Assembly (NCBI RefSeq): GCF_945952365.1
Contig: NZ_CAMFHX010000017.1
Span: 1 to 49,789 of the forward strand
DNA from: an uncultured Cetobacterium sp.
GTDB lineage: Bacteria > Fusobacteriota > Fusobacteriia > Fusobacteriales > Fusobacteriaceae
Length of the DNA stretch: 49,789 nt
Direction: 5' to 3'
The notes under the pieces were generated by a model that was not told where the DNA came from, searched no databases, and saw nothing but the letters and a program-made list of their open reading frames with translations. Each line of letters begins with the position of its first letter. Positions within the stretch are counted from its first letter, which is position 1. Position numbers and translations under genes: made by a program. Positions 1 through 8,071 of this stretch are shown here, in pieces.

Positions 1-175
1 TCTTTATCCCTTTTTAAGGAATTGGACCTATTTTTCATCTTTAGTTAACAGATTCCAAATTTTATTAAAAAAGCAATCTTAAATATTTAAGATTGCTTTT
101 CATTATGATAATTATTTTTTATTTTTGTTAATAATAGCATTTTTATTTTATAATTTCAAGTTTTTATCTTACTTA
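1..175. other. Window edge, no complete gene; palindromic terminator inside
   Basis: This stretch holds no complete gene. A plus-strand reading frame runs from the window edge to a TAA at 46-48, only 15 codons, too short to identify; it may be the tail of a gene outside the window. A long palindrome follows at 69-100, listed separately. The remainder up to the stop codon of the WYL gene is A/T-rich with no feature I can name. Confidence 0.4.
67..100 (-). terminator. Palindromic intrinsic terminator
   Basis: Positions 69-84 and 85-100 are exact reverse complements with GCAATCTTAA in the stem. On the minus strand the stem is followed by a run of six T, so it best serves the minus-strand WYL/abgT genes. 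It could also act on a plus-strand gene entering from the left. Confidence 0.7.
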
Positions 176-1018
176 TTATTCATATATTTTATACGCTTCT
201 AAAAAAGATTTTTTCAATTCATCTTTTAATTTTTGAGGTTCTATTATTCTTACCTCTTTTAAAAAAGATGAAAAATAAAATTTAGCATTTTCTAAAGTCA
301 TTTCAAAAAAGTATATATCATCCTCTTTTTTTATCAATTTAGGTTTATAGTTTGTAAAACTTTTTAACATACTCTCTCCTATCGGAGTAAATCTAGCTTT
401 AATTATCAATCTCTCTCCTAAAAATGGATCAAAGTTTTTTCTCATATTTTCAATATATTTTTTATCTCTAACTTGAATCTTTTCATTTAAGTTCCCTAGA
501 ATTACTACATCTTTTAATTTTATACTTCTATAAATTTTGTTTTCATCATCATAGGCAAATATAAAATTTTCATCTCCTTGATCCTCTCTTTTTATAAAAT
601 AAGGTGATATTGTAAAACTTTCTTCCATATATAAAATTCTCATCTTAACTTTATTTTTTATTGCTTCTAATACAGCTCTATACGTTTCTTGAAATATAAA
701 TATCTCTCTTTGATATTTAAACTGTGATGAATAAATTTCAAATAACTCTCTAAAAAACTCAGCTTCGACATCTACATCGTTAGCTTTTAAAATATCGTAA
801 TATATCCCCTTATTAGCAACATTTAAATCAAACTGTATCACTTTTTTTAAAGGTCTTCCCTGAGGTTCAATAAATTTATCAAGATCAAACTTTTTAGAAT
901 ATTTAAATTTATCTAAAATAAAATTACAAAGCTTATTATTATTTATTCCAAACTCTTCTGAGTCTTTTTTTAAAAGCCTCCAAATATCTTCAGAAACCGT
1001 AACTCTAATCTTTTTCAT
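176..1018 (-). CDS. WYL-domain transcriptional regulator
   Basis: A 280-residue protein that starts with a short ribbon-helix-helix-like segment (about residues 1-35, beginning MKKIRVTVSEDIWRLL) and continues into a region resembling WYL-domain regulators (about 110-275), with the ILYMEE...ISPYFI strand pattern typical of the WYL core. WYL proteins are usually ligand-sensing DNA-binding regulators. The start ATG is preceded by GGGAGATAGACT, a reasonable ribosome site. It lies 76 bases downstream of the AbgT-family carrier on the same strand, so the two may be co-transcribed and it may regulate that carrier. The RHH assignment is by eye; the target and ligand are unknown. Confidence 0.7.
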   Translation of the reverse strand: MKKIRVTVSEDIWRLLKKDSEEFGINNNKLCNFILDKFKYSKKFDLDKFIEPQGRPLKKVIQFDLNVANKGIYYDILKANDVDVEAEFFRELFEIYSSQFKYQREIFIFQETYRAVLEAIKNKVKMRILYMEESFTISPYFIKREDQGDENFIFAYDDENKIYRSIKLKDVVILGNLNEKIQVRDKKYIENMRKNFDPFLGERLIIKARFTPIGESMLKSFTNYKPKLIKKEDDIYFFEMTLENAKFYFSSFLKEVRIIEPQKLKDELKKSFLEAYKIYE

Positions 1019-1094
1019 AGTCTATCTCCCACATTTTTCTTTGTACTATTATATATTAATTTTCTAAAAAAATCTATGAGAATATCCTTGCTTC

Positions 1095-2618
1095 TTAAAG
1101 TCCCTTCAATAAGATATCAACTTCTGGTCCGATAGGGAATCCACTTAACATCCATAGTGCTAAGAATATAGACCAACCTATCATAAATACTATTGAATAC
1201 GGTAACATTATAGATATCAACGTTCCAATTGATGATTTTTTATCATATTTTTGCATAAATACTATTATCATAGCAAAGTATGACATTAATGGAGAGATTA
1301 TGTTTGTCGTTGAATCTCCTATTCTATATGCTAACTGTGTAAACTCAGGTGAATATCCTATTCTCATCAACATAGGTACAAATACTGGTGCTAAGATAGC
1401 CCATTTAGCTAAAGCTGATCCCATGAACAGATTCAAGAATCCTACAATCATTATGAATCCTATAATTAATGGAATTCCTCCAATCCCTGTTGTTTCTAAG
1501 AAATCTGCACCTTTTACAGCTAGTATCGTTCCTAAATTTGTATATCCAAAATATGCTATAAATTGAGCTGCAAAGAATACTAAGACTATGTATCCTGCCA
1601 TTCCCTCCATAGATTTTGTTAACATTCCCATTACATCGCTATCATTTTTTATTGTTCCAATTGATTTTCCATATGCTAGTCCTGGAACTGCAAAGAATAA
1701 AACAATTGCTGGAACTAATCCACTTAATAAGAAGTTTTTACCTAAAGCGAAATATACTGGAATCAGTACTAAAATTACTGCTATAGTTGCTATCCCTGCT
1801 GCTCTTAAGGCTTTTTTCTCCTCTTGAGTTATCTGCTCTAACTCTATTTTTTCCTCTCCTAGGTATTTTCCTAATCTAGGCTCTACAATTTTAGAGTTTA
1901 CTAAAGTTCCTAAAATAGTAATTACGAATGTTGATGCAATCATAAAATACCAGTTTGCTGATGGTGATACAATATAACTTGGATCTAAAATCTTAGCTGC
2001 TTCTGTTGAAATTCCTCCTAAAAGTGGATCTAAAGCACCTATTAATAAATTAGCTGAAAATCCTCCTGAAACTCCTGCAAATGCTGCTGCTAATCCAGCT
2101 ATCGGATGTCTTCCAAACGATAAGAATATTAATGCCGCCAATGGAGGTAATACAACATAACCTGCATCTGCTGCTACGTTTGACATTATTCCTAAGAATA
2201 TTACCATCATTGTCACTAGTTTTTTAGGTGTTGATAGTGCTACTTTTCTTAAAATTGTTGCAATTAATCCTGATCTTTCAGCTATTCCTATTCCTATCAT
2301 AGCTACTAGTACTGTTCCTAACGGAGCAAAATCAGTAAAGTTTTTTACCATAGAATTAAATATATAGTTTACTCCCTCTTTAGTCATAAGAGAGTTTGTA
2401 TAGATTGTCATCTCCTCTGTTTTCAAAGTTCTTCCATTTATTCCAACAAAGCTAACTGACCAACCTAAAGCTCCCCCTATTCCTGATATCAATACAACAA
2501 TTAATGCTAGTATTGCAAATAGTGTTCCTGGATTAGGTAACGCATTTCCACCTTTTTCTATTATATTTAAAAACTTATCTACTAAACCTTTTTTTTCTTT
2601 TTGTATCTCAGTCTGCAT
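1095..2618 (-). CDS. AbgT family transporter
   Basis: A 507-residue inner-membrane protein with about a dozen hydrophobic segments. It shows AbgT-family features: an N-terminal GNALPNPGTLFAIL stretch, a large loop around residues 60-90, LVAMIGIGIAERSGLI near 105, and PLAALIFLSFGRHPIAGLAAAFAGV near 157. AbgT proteins carry p-aminobenzoyl-glutamate in E. coli; other members have been described as sulfonamide/antimetabolite exporters, and many homologues in anaerobes are of unknown substrate. A strong GGGAGG site precedes the ATG. It is about 100 bases downstream of the AgcS carrier on the same strand and upstream of the WYL regulator. The family is confident, the substrate is not. Confidence 0.88.
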   Translation of the reverse strand: MQTEIQKEKKGLVDKFLNIIEKGGNALPNPGTLFAILALIVVLISGIGGALGWSVSFVGINGRTLKTEEMTIYTNSLMTKEGVNYIFNSMVKNFTDFAPLGTVLVAMIGIGIAERSGLIATILRKVALSTPKKLVTMMVIFLGIMSNVAADAGYVVLPPLAALIFLSFGRHPIAGLAAAFAGVSGGFSANLLIGALDPLLGGISTEAAKILDPSYIVSPSANWYFMIASTFVITILGTLVNSKIVEPRLGKYLGEEKIELEQITQEEKKALRAAGIATIAVILVLIPVYFALGKNFLLSGLVPAIVLFFAVPGLAYGKSIGTIKNDSDVMGMLTKSMEGMAGYIVLVFFAAQFIAYFGYTNLGTILAVKGADFLETTGIGGIPLIIGFIMIVGFLNLFMGSALAKWAILAPVFVPMLMRIGYSPEFTQLAYRIGDSTTNIISPLMSYFAMIIVFMQKYDKKSSIGTLISIMLPYSIVFMIGWSIFLALWMLSGFPIGPEVDILLKGL

Positions 2619-2660
2619 TTTTCCTCCCGTTTGTAATTTTTTATGTATAAACCTATCTAC

Positions 2661-2686
2661 TTAAAAAATGCATACTCATTTTTTAA
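2661..2686 (-). terminator. Weak hairpin between agcS-like gene and abgT-like gene
   Basis: A 10-base inverted repeat (TTAAAAAATG / CATTTTTTAA) with a 6-base loop lies in the 100-base gap. The stem is A/T-rich, so it may be a weak terminator or attenuator rather than a full stop. Confidence 0.35.
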
Positions 2687-2718
2687 ATTACTCAATAGTG
2701 TTTCCATTAAAATATTTT

Positions 2719-4068
2719 TTATATGTTTACTTTTCTTTTATTTTTTATTTTCTCTTCATATCTTTCTAAATGTGATACAGCTTCTCCTATCAATGGTGAT
2801 ATTGCTACTAAATTTAAAACTGTCATCAATCCTAATCCAAAATCTGCTAATGACCAAACAAAGAAATTTTGCTCTACAGCTCCTATATAAACCATTCCTA
2901 TTACTACAACCTGATAAATTAAATTTACATTTGCATTTTCACTTATAAAATGAAGTGCATTTCTTCCATAAAAAGTAACTCCTAAAATTGTACTAAATGA
3001 GAAGAAGAATAAAATAATTACAGTAAATGGAGCTCCAATCCAACCAATATGACTTTTTAAAGCCTCTTGGAATAACACCATTCCTCCTAAACCTTCTACA
3101 GCAACTCCATCTGCTAATAAAATTACAAATGCTGTTGCACTGCAAATCACTAAAGTATCTACAAAGACACTTAGAGATTGAACCATCCCTTGTTTAACTG
3201 GATCATCTACATCAGCTAAAGCTGCTGCATAATTTCCATTTCCACTTCCTGCTTCATTAGAAAACAATCCTCTTCTAACACCTTGCATGATAACTCCACC
3301 TAATGCTCCACCAGCAAATTGATTCAGTCCAAAGGCCGCAGAGAATATTCTTGTAAATACAGCTGGAATTCCAGTTATATTTGTAATTAGTATATACAGT
3401 ACAACAGCTAAATATGTAACCGCCATCGCTGGTACTATTTTATTTAAAGCTGCTACTATTTTATCTTTTTTCCCTTTTCCAAAAATTGTCAAAGCCACTA
3501 AACTTGATAAAATTATACCTACTACCATAGGATTTATTTTATAAGCTCCTACGATAGATTCTGTAACTGAATTTGACATAACTTGGATAACCCCAACATA
3601 ACACAGTAAAGAAGATATTGCATAAGCCACTCCTAGCCACTTCTTTTTTAGTCTATTTTTTATTATCCATGGTGTTCCACCTCTATAACTTCCATCTTCA
3701 GCTTTATCTCTATAGATAACTGCTAGAATTGACTCTATAAATGATGTTGAAGCTCCTAGTAGTGCAACAACCCACATCCAGAACAAAGCTCCTGGTCCTC
3801 CTACTGAAATAGCCGCTACAACTCCCGCTATATTTCCAGCACCAACCCTACATGCTGTTCCCAAGTAAAATGCTTCTAACGAGCTCATACCCTCTCCATC
3901 TGTATTTTCACCTTTTAACGTTTTTACTATCTCTCCAAATAATCTAATTTGCATAAACTTTGTTTTATAACTAGCATATAATGCCATTCCTATTAACATT
4001 ACAACCAAGATATTTTTTTCCCATAGAATTGTATTTACGATGTTTATAATCTCTTTTATCAAATTCAT
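2719..4068 (-). CDS. Alanine/glycine:cation symporter (AgcS family)
   Basis: A 449-residue integral membrane protein of the sodium:alanine/glycine symporter family. The family signature is clear around residues 75-110 (ACRVGAGNIAGVVAAISVGG, then PGALFWMWVVALLGASTSF), and a second conserved block, RRGLFSNEAGSGNGNYAAA, lies near residue 265. These carriers import alanine or glycine with Na+ (sometimes H+). Start chosen at the ATG after AAGGAGGCAGAA. It is divergent from brnQ across a 311-base regulatory region and heads the minus-strand group with the AbgT carrier and WYL regulator. Sodium coupling fits the Na+-type ATP synthase later in the window. Alanine versus glycine preference cannot be read from the sequence. 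Confidence 0.92.
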   Translation of the reverse strand: MNLIKEIINIVNTILWEKNILVVMLIGMALYASYKTKFMQIRLFGEIVKTLKGENTDGEGMSSLEAFYLGTACRVGAGNIAGVVAAISVGGPGALFWMWVVALLGASTSFIESILAVIYRDKAEDGSYRGGTPWIIKNRLKKKWLGVAYAISSLLCYVGVIQVMSNSVTESIVGAYKINPMVVGIILSSLVALTIFGKGKKDKIVAALNKIVPAMAVTYLAVVLYILITNITGIPAVFTRIFSAAFGLNQFAGGALGGVIMQGVRRGLFSNEAGSGNGNYAAALADVDDPVKQGMVQSLSVFVDTLVICSATAFVILLADGVAVEGLGGMVLFQEALKSHIGWIGAPFTVIILFFFSFSTILGVTFYGRNALHFISENANVNLIYQVVVIGMVYIGAVEQNFFVWSLADFGLGLMTVLNLVAISPLIGEAVSHLERYEEKIKNKRKVNI

Positions 4069-4379
4069 TTCTGCCTCCTTTTTGATTATCTATTTAGTAT
4101 ATTTCTTACTTATAATCCTAACATTTATTATTTTTATTTAGTAGATAACAATTTTTTTATTTTTTTGTTCGTATTTCACAATTAAAAAACCTTGATTTTA
4201 TTAGGTTTTTACATTTTAAATAGATAATTATTTGTTCTATGTACTATTTTTTAAGTACATTTATACTCTAATTTAAATATTTTAACTTGATTTTTTTTCA
4301 TTTTTTTGATACAATTTTGCTAATTATTTAAACACACACATTTTTTTAATACTATTATACTAAAATTTTGGAGGTTATA
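4069..4379. other. Divergent intergenic region between agcS-like gene and brnQ
   Basis: This 311-base A/T-rich region has no coding potential I can support. It holds the brnQ promoter (4287-4315), an inverted repeat with arms ATGTACT (4239-4245) and AGTACAT (4254-4260), and a small hairpin with arms AAAAACCT / AGGTTTTT (about 4185-4211). No riboswitch or T-box is recognisable on either strand. No convincing promoter was found for the minus-strand gene. Confidence 0.5.
4287..4315 (+). promoter_or_regulatory. Predicted sigma-70 promoter of brnQ
   Basis: TTGATT at 4287-4292 and TACAAT at 4310-4315 are separated by 17 bases. Transcription would begin near 4322, giving a leader of about 58 bases to the brnQ ATG. 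Confidence 0.6.
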
Positions 4380-5642
4380 ATGAACAAAAAGAAAGAGATT
4401 TTAATTTTAGGGTTCGCTCTATTTTCTATGTTTTTTGGTGCTGGAAATCTTTTATTCCCACCTTCGGTTGGTGTTGCAGTTGGAAAAGATTGGTTTCAAG
4501 CTGGATTAGGATTTTTTCTTACAGGAATTGGGTTACCACTATTAGGAATTCTAGCATTTACTAAAGTTGGTAGTCTTGATGAGTTTGCCAATAAGGTTTC
4601 AAATAAATTTAATATGATATACTCTACAACATTGATATTAGTTATCGGTCCACTGTTTGCTATTCCAAGAACTGGATCAACTACATTTGAAATGGGAGTT
4701 CTACCTTTATTCCCAAATACAAATCCAACTATTATCGCTATAATAACATCTGTAGTTTTCTTCGGAGTTACACTTTTCTTAGTTTTAAACGAATCGAGTA
4801 TAACTGACATTTTAGGAAAATTCCTAACTCCAATCATTTTAATAATTTTATCTTTAATTACTGTTCTAGGAATTACTGGAAATTTAGGTACACCTGTTGA
4901 CTCTACTATTTCAACAAATCCTCTTTCATATGGATTTATAAGTGGATATCAAACTATGGATGCTCTTGCTTCTGTTTTATTTGGAGTTATCATTATCAGT
5001 GGACTTGAGGGTAAAGGTATAAAAGATAAAGGTGAACAGAAAATATTTTTAAGCAATGCTGGTTTTATTGCTGCTATCGGATTAGGATTCATCTATTTAA
5101 GTTTAATTTATTTAGGTGCTCAAATCAGTAGCATCAAAGGTTTAACTACAGCACAAACTACTTTAACTCTTGCACAACTAACTTTAGGTAATGTTGGTAA
5201 GATTGCTTTTGGAATCTGTGTTGCTGCTGCTTGTCTAACAACTTCTGTTGGTTTAGTTGCTCTTGCTAGTGATTGGTTCTCAAAATTAACTAAAATCTCT
5301 TATAAAAAGATGGCAATTGGTATGTGTATCTTTTCTACTATATTATCTGTAGCAGGATTAGATTATATTATTAGTTTATCTGTACCTGTTTTAGTTATTC
5401 TATATCCTGTAACTATAGTACTTATTCTGTTAAATATTTTTGGTATTCAAAATCATTTAACGTTTAAAGCCGTTGTAAGTGTAACTCTTATTATCAGTAT
5501 CGCAGAAACATTTAAAGTAGATTTAAGTTTTATTCCTTTGGCTAAGGCTGGATTCCCTTGGATTATTCCATCTTTAGTAGCCTTTCTTGGAAGTTTGCTT
5601 TTAAAAAATGAAAATAATATCACTTTAAAAGATAGAGTTTAA
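4380..5642 (+). CDS. brnQ: Branched-chain amino acid carrier BrnQ (LIVCS family)
   Basis: A carrier of about 420 residues that imports leucine, isoleucine and valine, in this family coupled to Na+ or H+. The N-terminus has the hallmark ALFSMFFGAGNLLFPP, followed by GPLFAIPRTGSTTFEMG near residue 85 and SGYQTMDALASVLFG near 190. The start is the ATG at 4380 after TTGGAGG; an in-frame TTG four codons upstream lies within the ribosome site and is unlikely to be used. It is a single-gene unit with its own promoter, ended by a strong hairpin at 5646. A second aliphatic amino-acid carrier is transcribed divergently, suggesting an amino-acid-fermenting or scavenging lifestyle. Confidence 0.95.
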   Translation: MNKKKEILILGFALFSMFFGAGNLLFPPSVGVAVGKDWFQAGLGFFLTGIGLPLLGILAFTKVGSLDEFANKVSNKFNMIYSTTLILVIGPLFAIPRTGSTTFEMGVLPLFPNTNPTIIAIITSVVFFGVTLFLVLNESSITDILGKFLTPIILIILSLITVLGITGNLGTPVDSTISTNPLSYGFISGYQTMDALASVLFGVIIISGLEGKGIKDKGEQKIFLSNAGFIAAIGLGFIYLSLIYLGAQISSIKGLTTAQTTLTLAQLTLGNVGKIAFGICVAAACLTTSVGLVALASDWFSKLTKISYKKMAIGMCIFSTILSVAGLDYIISLSVPVLVILYPVTIVLILLNIFGIQNHLTFKAVVSVTLIISIAETFKVDLSFIPLAKAGFPWIIPSLVAFLGSLLLKNENNITLKDRV

Positions 5643-5645
5643 ATT

Positions 5646-5690
5646 AAAGAGGAGTTTATCGCAATTGATAAACTCCTCTTTTTATTTCCA
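5646..5690 (+). terminator. Intrinsic terminator after brnQ (probably bidirectional)
   Basis: A 15-base stem, AAAGAGGAGTTTATC (5646-5660) and its complement (5667-5681), has a 6-base loop and a T-rich tail. It sits between the convergent brnQ and purine permease genes and can serve both. Confidence 0.85.
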
Positions 5691-5699
5691 TTAAATTAT

Positions 5700-6986
5700 C
5701 TATTTAAACATTAACTCTACCACTGAGAAGAATCCAATAACCCACATAATAGGCTTTATATTCGTTATTTTTCCGCTAAATACAGAAACTACAATATAAG
5801 AGATAAATCCAAATGATATTCCAATTGAAATACTATAAGTCAATGGCATCATTATTATTATTAAGAAACATGGAATTGCTACTTCTATATTATGGAAATC
5901 AATATCTAATAGATTCTTAAACATATAAACTCCAACTAATATAAGTGCTGGTGCTGTCGCAAACGCTGGTACTACCCCAATGATTGGTGAGAAGAATAAT
6001 GATACTGCAAACAGTATCGCTGTTGTTAATGCTGTAAGACCTGTTCTTCCTCCTACTGCAATTCCAGATGCCGATTCTACGAACGTTGTTGTTGTTGATG
6101 TTCCTAAAAGTGATCCAATTACTGTCGCTATCGCATCTGCTTCTAATATCTTACTTACATTTTTTATCTTACCTTTTTCATCTATCATCTCTGCTTCATG
6201 AGCACAAGCCATTATAGTTCCTAACGAATCAAATAAATCAACAAACATAAATGAGAATATTGACCCTAAGAAGATAGGTTTTATAGCTCCTAATACATCT
6301 AGTTTTAAAGCTATAGGTGCCATGCTTGGAGGCATTGATATAATTTGTGATGGTAACTCTACTGCTCCAAATACTATTCCTAAAATAGTTGTTGTAACAA
6401 TACCTATTAGTATTCCACCTTTTACTTTTTTCATTTCTAACAGCCCCATAATTGCAAATCCAACTAATCCTAAAACCACATTTAGATTAAATTTACCTAA
6501 AGCTACTATCGTTGCTGGATTACTTACTATTAATCCCATACCTTGCATTCCTAAGAATGCTATAAATAAACCGATTCCTGCTCCCACTGCTAATCTCAAT
6601 TCAGCTGGTATCGCGTCAATTATTTTTTCTCTTAATCCCGAGAATGTTAATGCTAAGAAGATAACCCCTGATATAAATACTACTCCAAGAGCTTGTTCCC
6701 AAGTTGCTCCATTTCCTAAAACCAATGTAAAAGTAAAGAACGCATTCAATCCCATTCCTGGTGCCATTGCTAATGGTGCATTTACCCAAAATGCAGTTAT
6801 TGCAGTTCCTATTGCTGATGCTAAACATGTTACAGTGATTAAAGCTCCTTTATCCATTCCAGTCATTGATAAAATTGACGGATTTACAAATATTATATAC
6901 GCCATTGTTAAAAATGTTGTTACCCCTGCTACTATCTCCTGTCTTACTGTTGTTCCGTGTTCTTTTAATTGAAACAATCTTTCCAT
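5700..6986 (-). CDS. pbuG: NCS2/AzgA-type guanine-hypoxanthine permease
   Basis: A 428-residue integral membrane purine permease of the AzgA/PbuG/GhxP branch of the NCS2 superfamily. Diagnostic blocks are EIVAGVTTFLTMAYIIFVNP near residue 17, APLAMAPGMGLNAFF near 70, and FVDLFDSLGTIM plus GTSTTTTFVESASGIAVGGR in the second half. The family imports guanine, hypoxanthine or adenine, probably with H+. AGGAGGGAAAC precedes the ATG. A guanine-class riboswitch with a terminator lies in the leader, so expression should fall when guanine or hypoxanthine is plentiful, which supports guanine/hypoxanthine over adenine as substrate. The symbol follows homology and riboswitch type and is less certain than the family. 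Confidence 0.9.
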   Translation of the reverse strand: MERLFQLKEHGTTVRQEIVAGVTTFLTMAYIIFVNPSILSMTGMDKGALITVTCLASAIGTAITAFWVNAPLAMAPGMGLNAFFTFTLVLGNGATWEQALGVVFISGVIFLALTFSGLREKIIDAIPAELRLAVGAGIGLFIAFLGMQGMGLIVSNPATIVALGKFNLNVVLGLVGFAIMGLLEMKKVKGGILIGIVTTTILGIVFGAVELPSQIISMPPSMAPIALKLDVLGAIKPIFLGSIFSFMFVDLFDSLGTIMACAHEAEMIDEKGKIKNVSKILEADAIATVIGSLLGTSTTTTFVESASGIAVGGRTGLTALTTAILFAVSLFFSPIIGVVPAFATAPALILVGVYMFKNLLDIDFHNIEVAIPCFLIIIMMPLTYSISIGISFGFISYIVVSVFSGKITNIKPIMWVIGFFSVVELMFK

Positions 6987-7036
6987 GTTTCCCTCCTGAA
7001 TTTTATTTTAAATGTTTTTATTGATATAATTACCCT

Positions 7037-7067
7037 AAAAAATAAAAAAGACCTGCATAAACAGGTC
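7037..7067 (-). terminator. Riboswitch expression-platform terminator
   Basis: On the minus strand GACCTG, a six-base loop and CAGGTC (7067-7050) are followed by a long T-rich run (7049-7037). It is about 50 bases before the permease ATG. The 5' arm can instead pair with the 3' strand of riboswitch helix P1, forming an antiterminator. Confidence 0.85.
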
Positions 7068-7094
7068 AAGAAAACTTAAATAAAAAAATTTAAG

Positions 7095-7170
7095 TTTTGA
7101 CCCATAGAAAGCTATTTAAGGTAGCTCGTAGAAACTCTTCGCCGTATTCGAAGTATATATGGTTCAAAAT
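7095..7170 (-). promoter_or_regulatory. Purine (guanine-class) riboswitch aptamer
   Basis: Read on the minus strand. P1 is formed by TTTTGAaCC and GGGTCAAAA at the two ends. P2 is CTTCG...CGAAG (loop AATACGG), the J2/3 core reads AGTTTCTAC, and P3 is GAGCTA...TAGCTT with loop CCTTAAA. J3/1 reads TCTAT: the base equivalent to position 74 of the B. subtilis xpt aptamer is C, which pairs with guanine or hypoxanthine, where adenine riboswitches have U. Downstream sequence can form mutually exclusive antiterminator and terminator hairpins, so this is a transcriptional OFF switch for the permease. The aptamer begins only a few bases after the predicted transcription start. Confidence 0.93.
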
Positions 7171-7184
7171 ATAACTTTACCTCA

Positions 7185-7213
7185 ATATTAAAGTTTTATT
7201 TCATTTTTGTCAA
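7185..7213 (-). promoter_or_regulatory. Promoter of the riboswitch-controlled permease
   Basis: On the minus strand TTGACA (7213-7208) and TAATAT (7190-7185) have a 17-base spacer. Transcription would start near 7178, just before the aptamer. Confidence 0.75.
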
Positions 7214-7474
7214 GCTTTATTTAATTTACATTCATTTCTCATACTAAACAACTTCTAATGTCATTAATCAATACATAGTAATTTTTAATACTGAAAAAAA
7301 ATATTAATAATTTTCTAGGAAAATATTTAATACTTATGATATAATTTATTTATAGTACATAGAATTTTCTTTTATTCTTTGTATGCTTTTCTTTAAAAAT
7401 ATTATTGATTTAATGAACTAAATGTGAAATAATATTACATATGTTTCGCATTTAATTTGAAAGGAGATTTGACT
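7214..7474. other. Intergenic region upstream of crr with leader dyad
   Basis: No gene is visible. A TATAAT at 7340-7345 lacks a good -35 element. Just before the crr ribosome site there is an inverted repeat with arms at 7419-7429 (TAAATGTGAAA) and 7444-7454 (TTTCGCATTTA). Allowing one G-U pair, the arms pair fully as RNA. It could be an operator or a leader hairpin; it does not resemble the RAT antiterminator of LicT/SacY genes. Confidence 0.4.
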
Positions 7475-7972
7475 ATGGGATTATTTGATTTCTTTAAAAA
7501 GAAAAAAGAGGATGAGTGGTTCAATATTTATTCACCACTAAACGGAAAAGTTATTCCTTTAAGCGAAATACCAGATGACGCTTTCTCTCAAAAAATGATT
7601 GGAGATGGATGTGGAATCGATCCTACTGAGGGAGCTATCTGCTCACCTGTAGCTGGGGAAATTGATATTTTCGCAACTAACCACGCAGTTAGTTTTGAAG
7701 TTTCTAACGGACTTGAGTTAATTGTTCACTTTGGTATTGACACAGTAAAATTAAATGGAGAAGGATTCACTAGAATCGCTGAACCTGGATCAACTGTAGA
7801 GGTTAAAGATGAGCTTATTAAATACGATTTAGCTTACATTAAAGAAAATGCTAAATCAACTAAAACTCCTGTTATAATTGCTAACATGGACCAAGTTGAA
7901 GCATTAGAAGTAATTGCTTCTGGGGATGTTAAAATAGGAGACCTTTTAATGAGAGTTAAAATCAAAAAGTAA
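7475..7972 (+). CDS. crr: PTS glucose-type IIA component (Crr-like)
   Basis: A 165-residue soluble IIA phosphocarrier protein of the glucose superfamily, which takes phosphate from HPr and passes it to sugar-specific IIB domains. The fold motifs are present: SPLNGKVIPL near residue 20, GDGCGIDP near 44, active-site partner His70 in TNHAVSFE, and phosphorylated His85 in LIVHFGIDTV. These correspond to E. coli His75 and His90. The start is the ATG after AAAGGAG; an upstream in-frame TTG overlaps the ribosome site. It stands alone, without IIB/IIC domains next to it, so it probably serves several PTS transporters. A hairpin follows the gene. Confidence 0.93.
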   Translation: MGLFDFFKKKKEDEWFNIYSPLNGKVIPLSEIPDDAFSQKMIGDGCGIDPTEGAICSPVAGEIDIFATNHAVSFEVSNGLELIVHFGIDTVKLNGEGFTRIAEPGSTVEVKDELIKYDLAYIKENAKSTKTPVIIANMDQVEALEVIASGDVKIGDLLMRVKIKK

Positions 7973-7980
7973 TTTTTTTT

Positions 7981-8032
7981 AAGAAGGTACCTCTTTGTTA
8001 TTTTAAATAAAGATGGTGCCTTTCTTTAATTT
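7981..8032 (+). terminator. Probable terminator after crr
   Basis: AAGAAGGTACC (7981-7991) pairs with GGTGCCTTTCTT (8015-8026), with one bulge and one G-U pair, and the inner TCTTT/AAAGA extends the stem. The T-run after it is short, so some read-through into the fumarase genes is possible. Confidence 0.55.
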
Positions 8033-8071
8033 TATAGACAAAAAGCATACACAGAATTAAGGAGGAAAAAA

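Noticed and set aside
1-48. Possible C-terminus of a plus-strand gene (15 codons to TAA)
   Set aside because: Too short to identify and no supporting composition; another frame is open for longer. Only noted in the edge entry.
4185-4211. Small hairpin AAAAACCT / AGGTTTTT as a terminator or small RNA
   Set aside because: The stem is short and A/T-rich with a large loop, no gene ends there, and no promoter for a small RNA is seen.
6322-6972. A 216-codon plus-strand open frame opposite the purine permease
   Set aside because: It is antisense to a clear NCS2 permease, its protein is rich in Pro/Ile/Asn as expected from a shadow of membrane codons, and it lacks a ribosome site.
7095-7170. Adenine riboswitch
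   Set aside because: The specificity base in J3/1 is C (TCTAT), not U.
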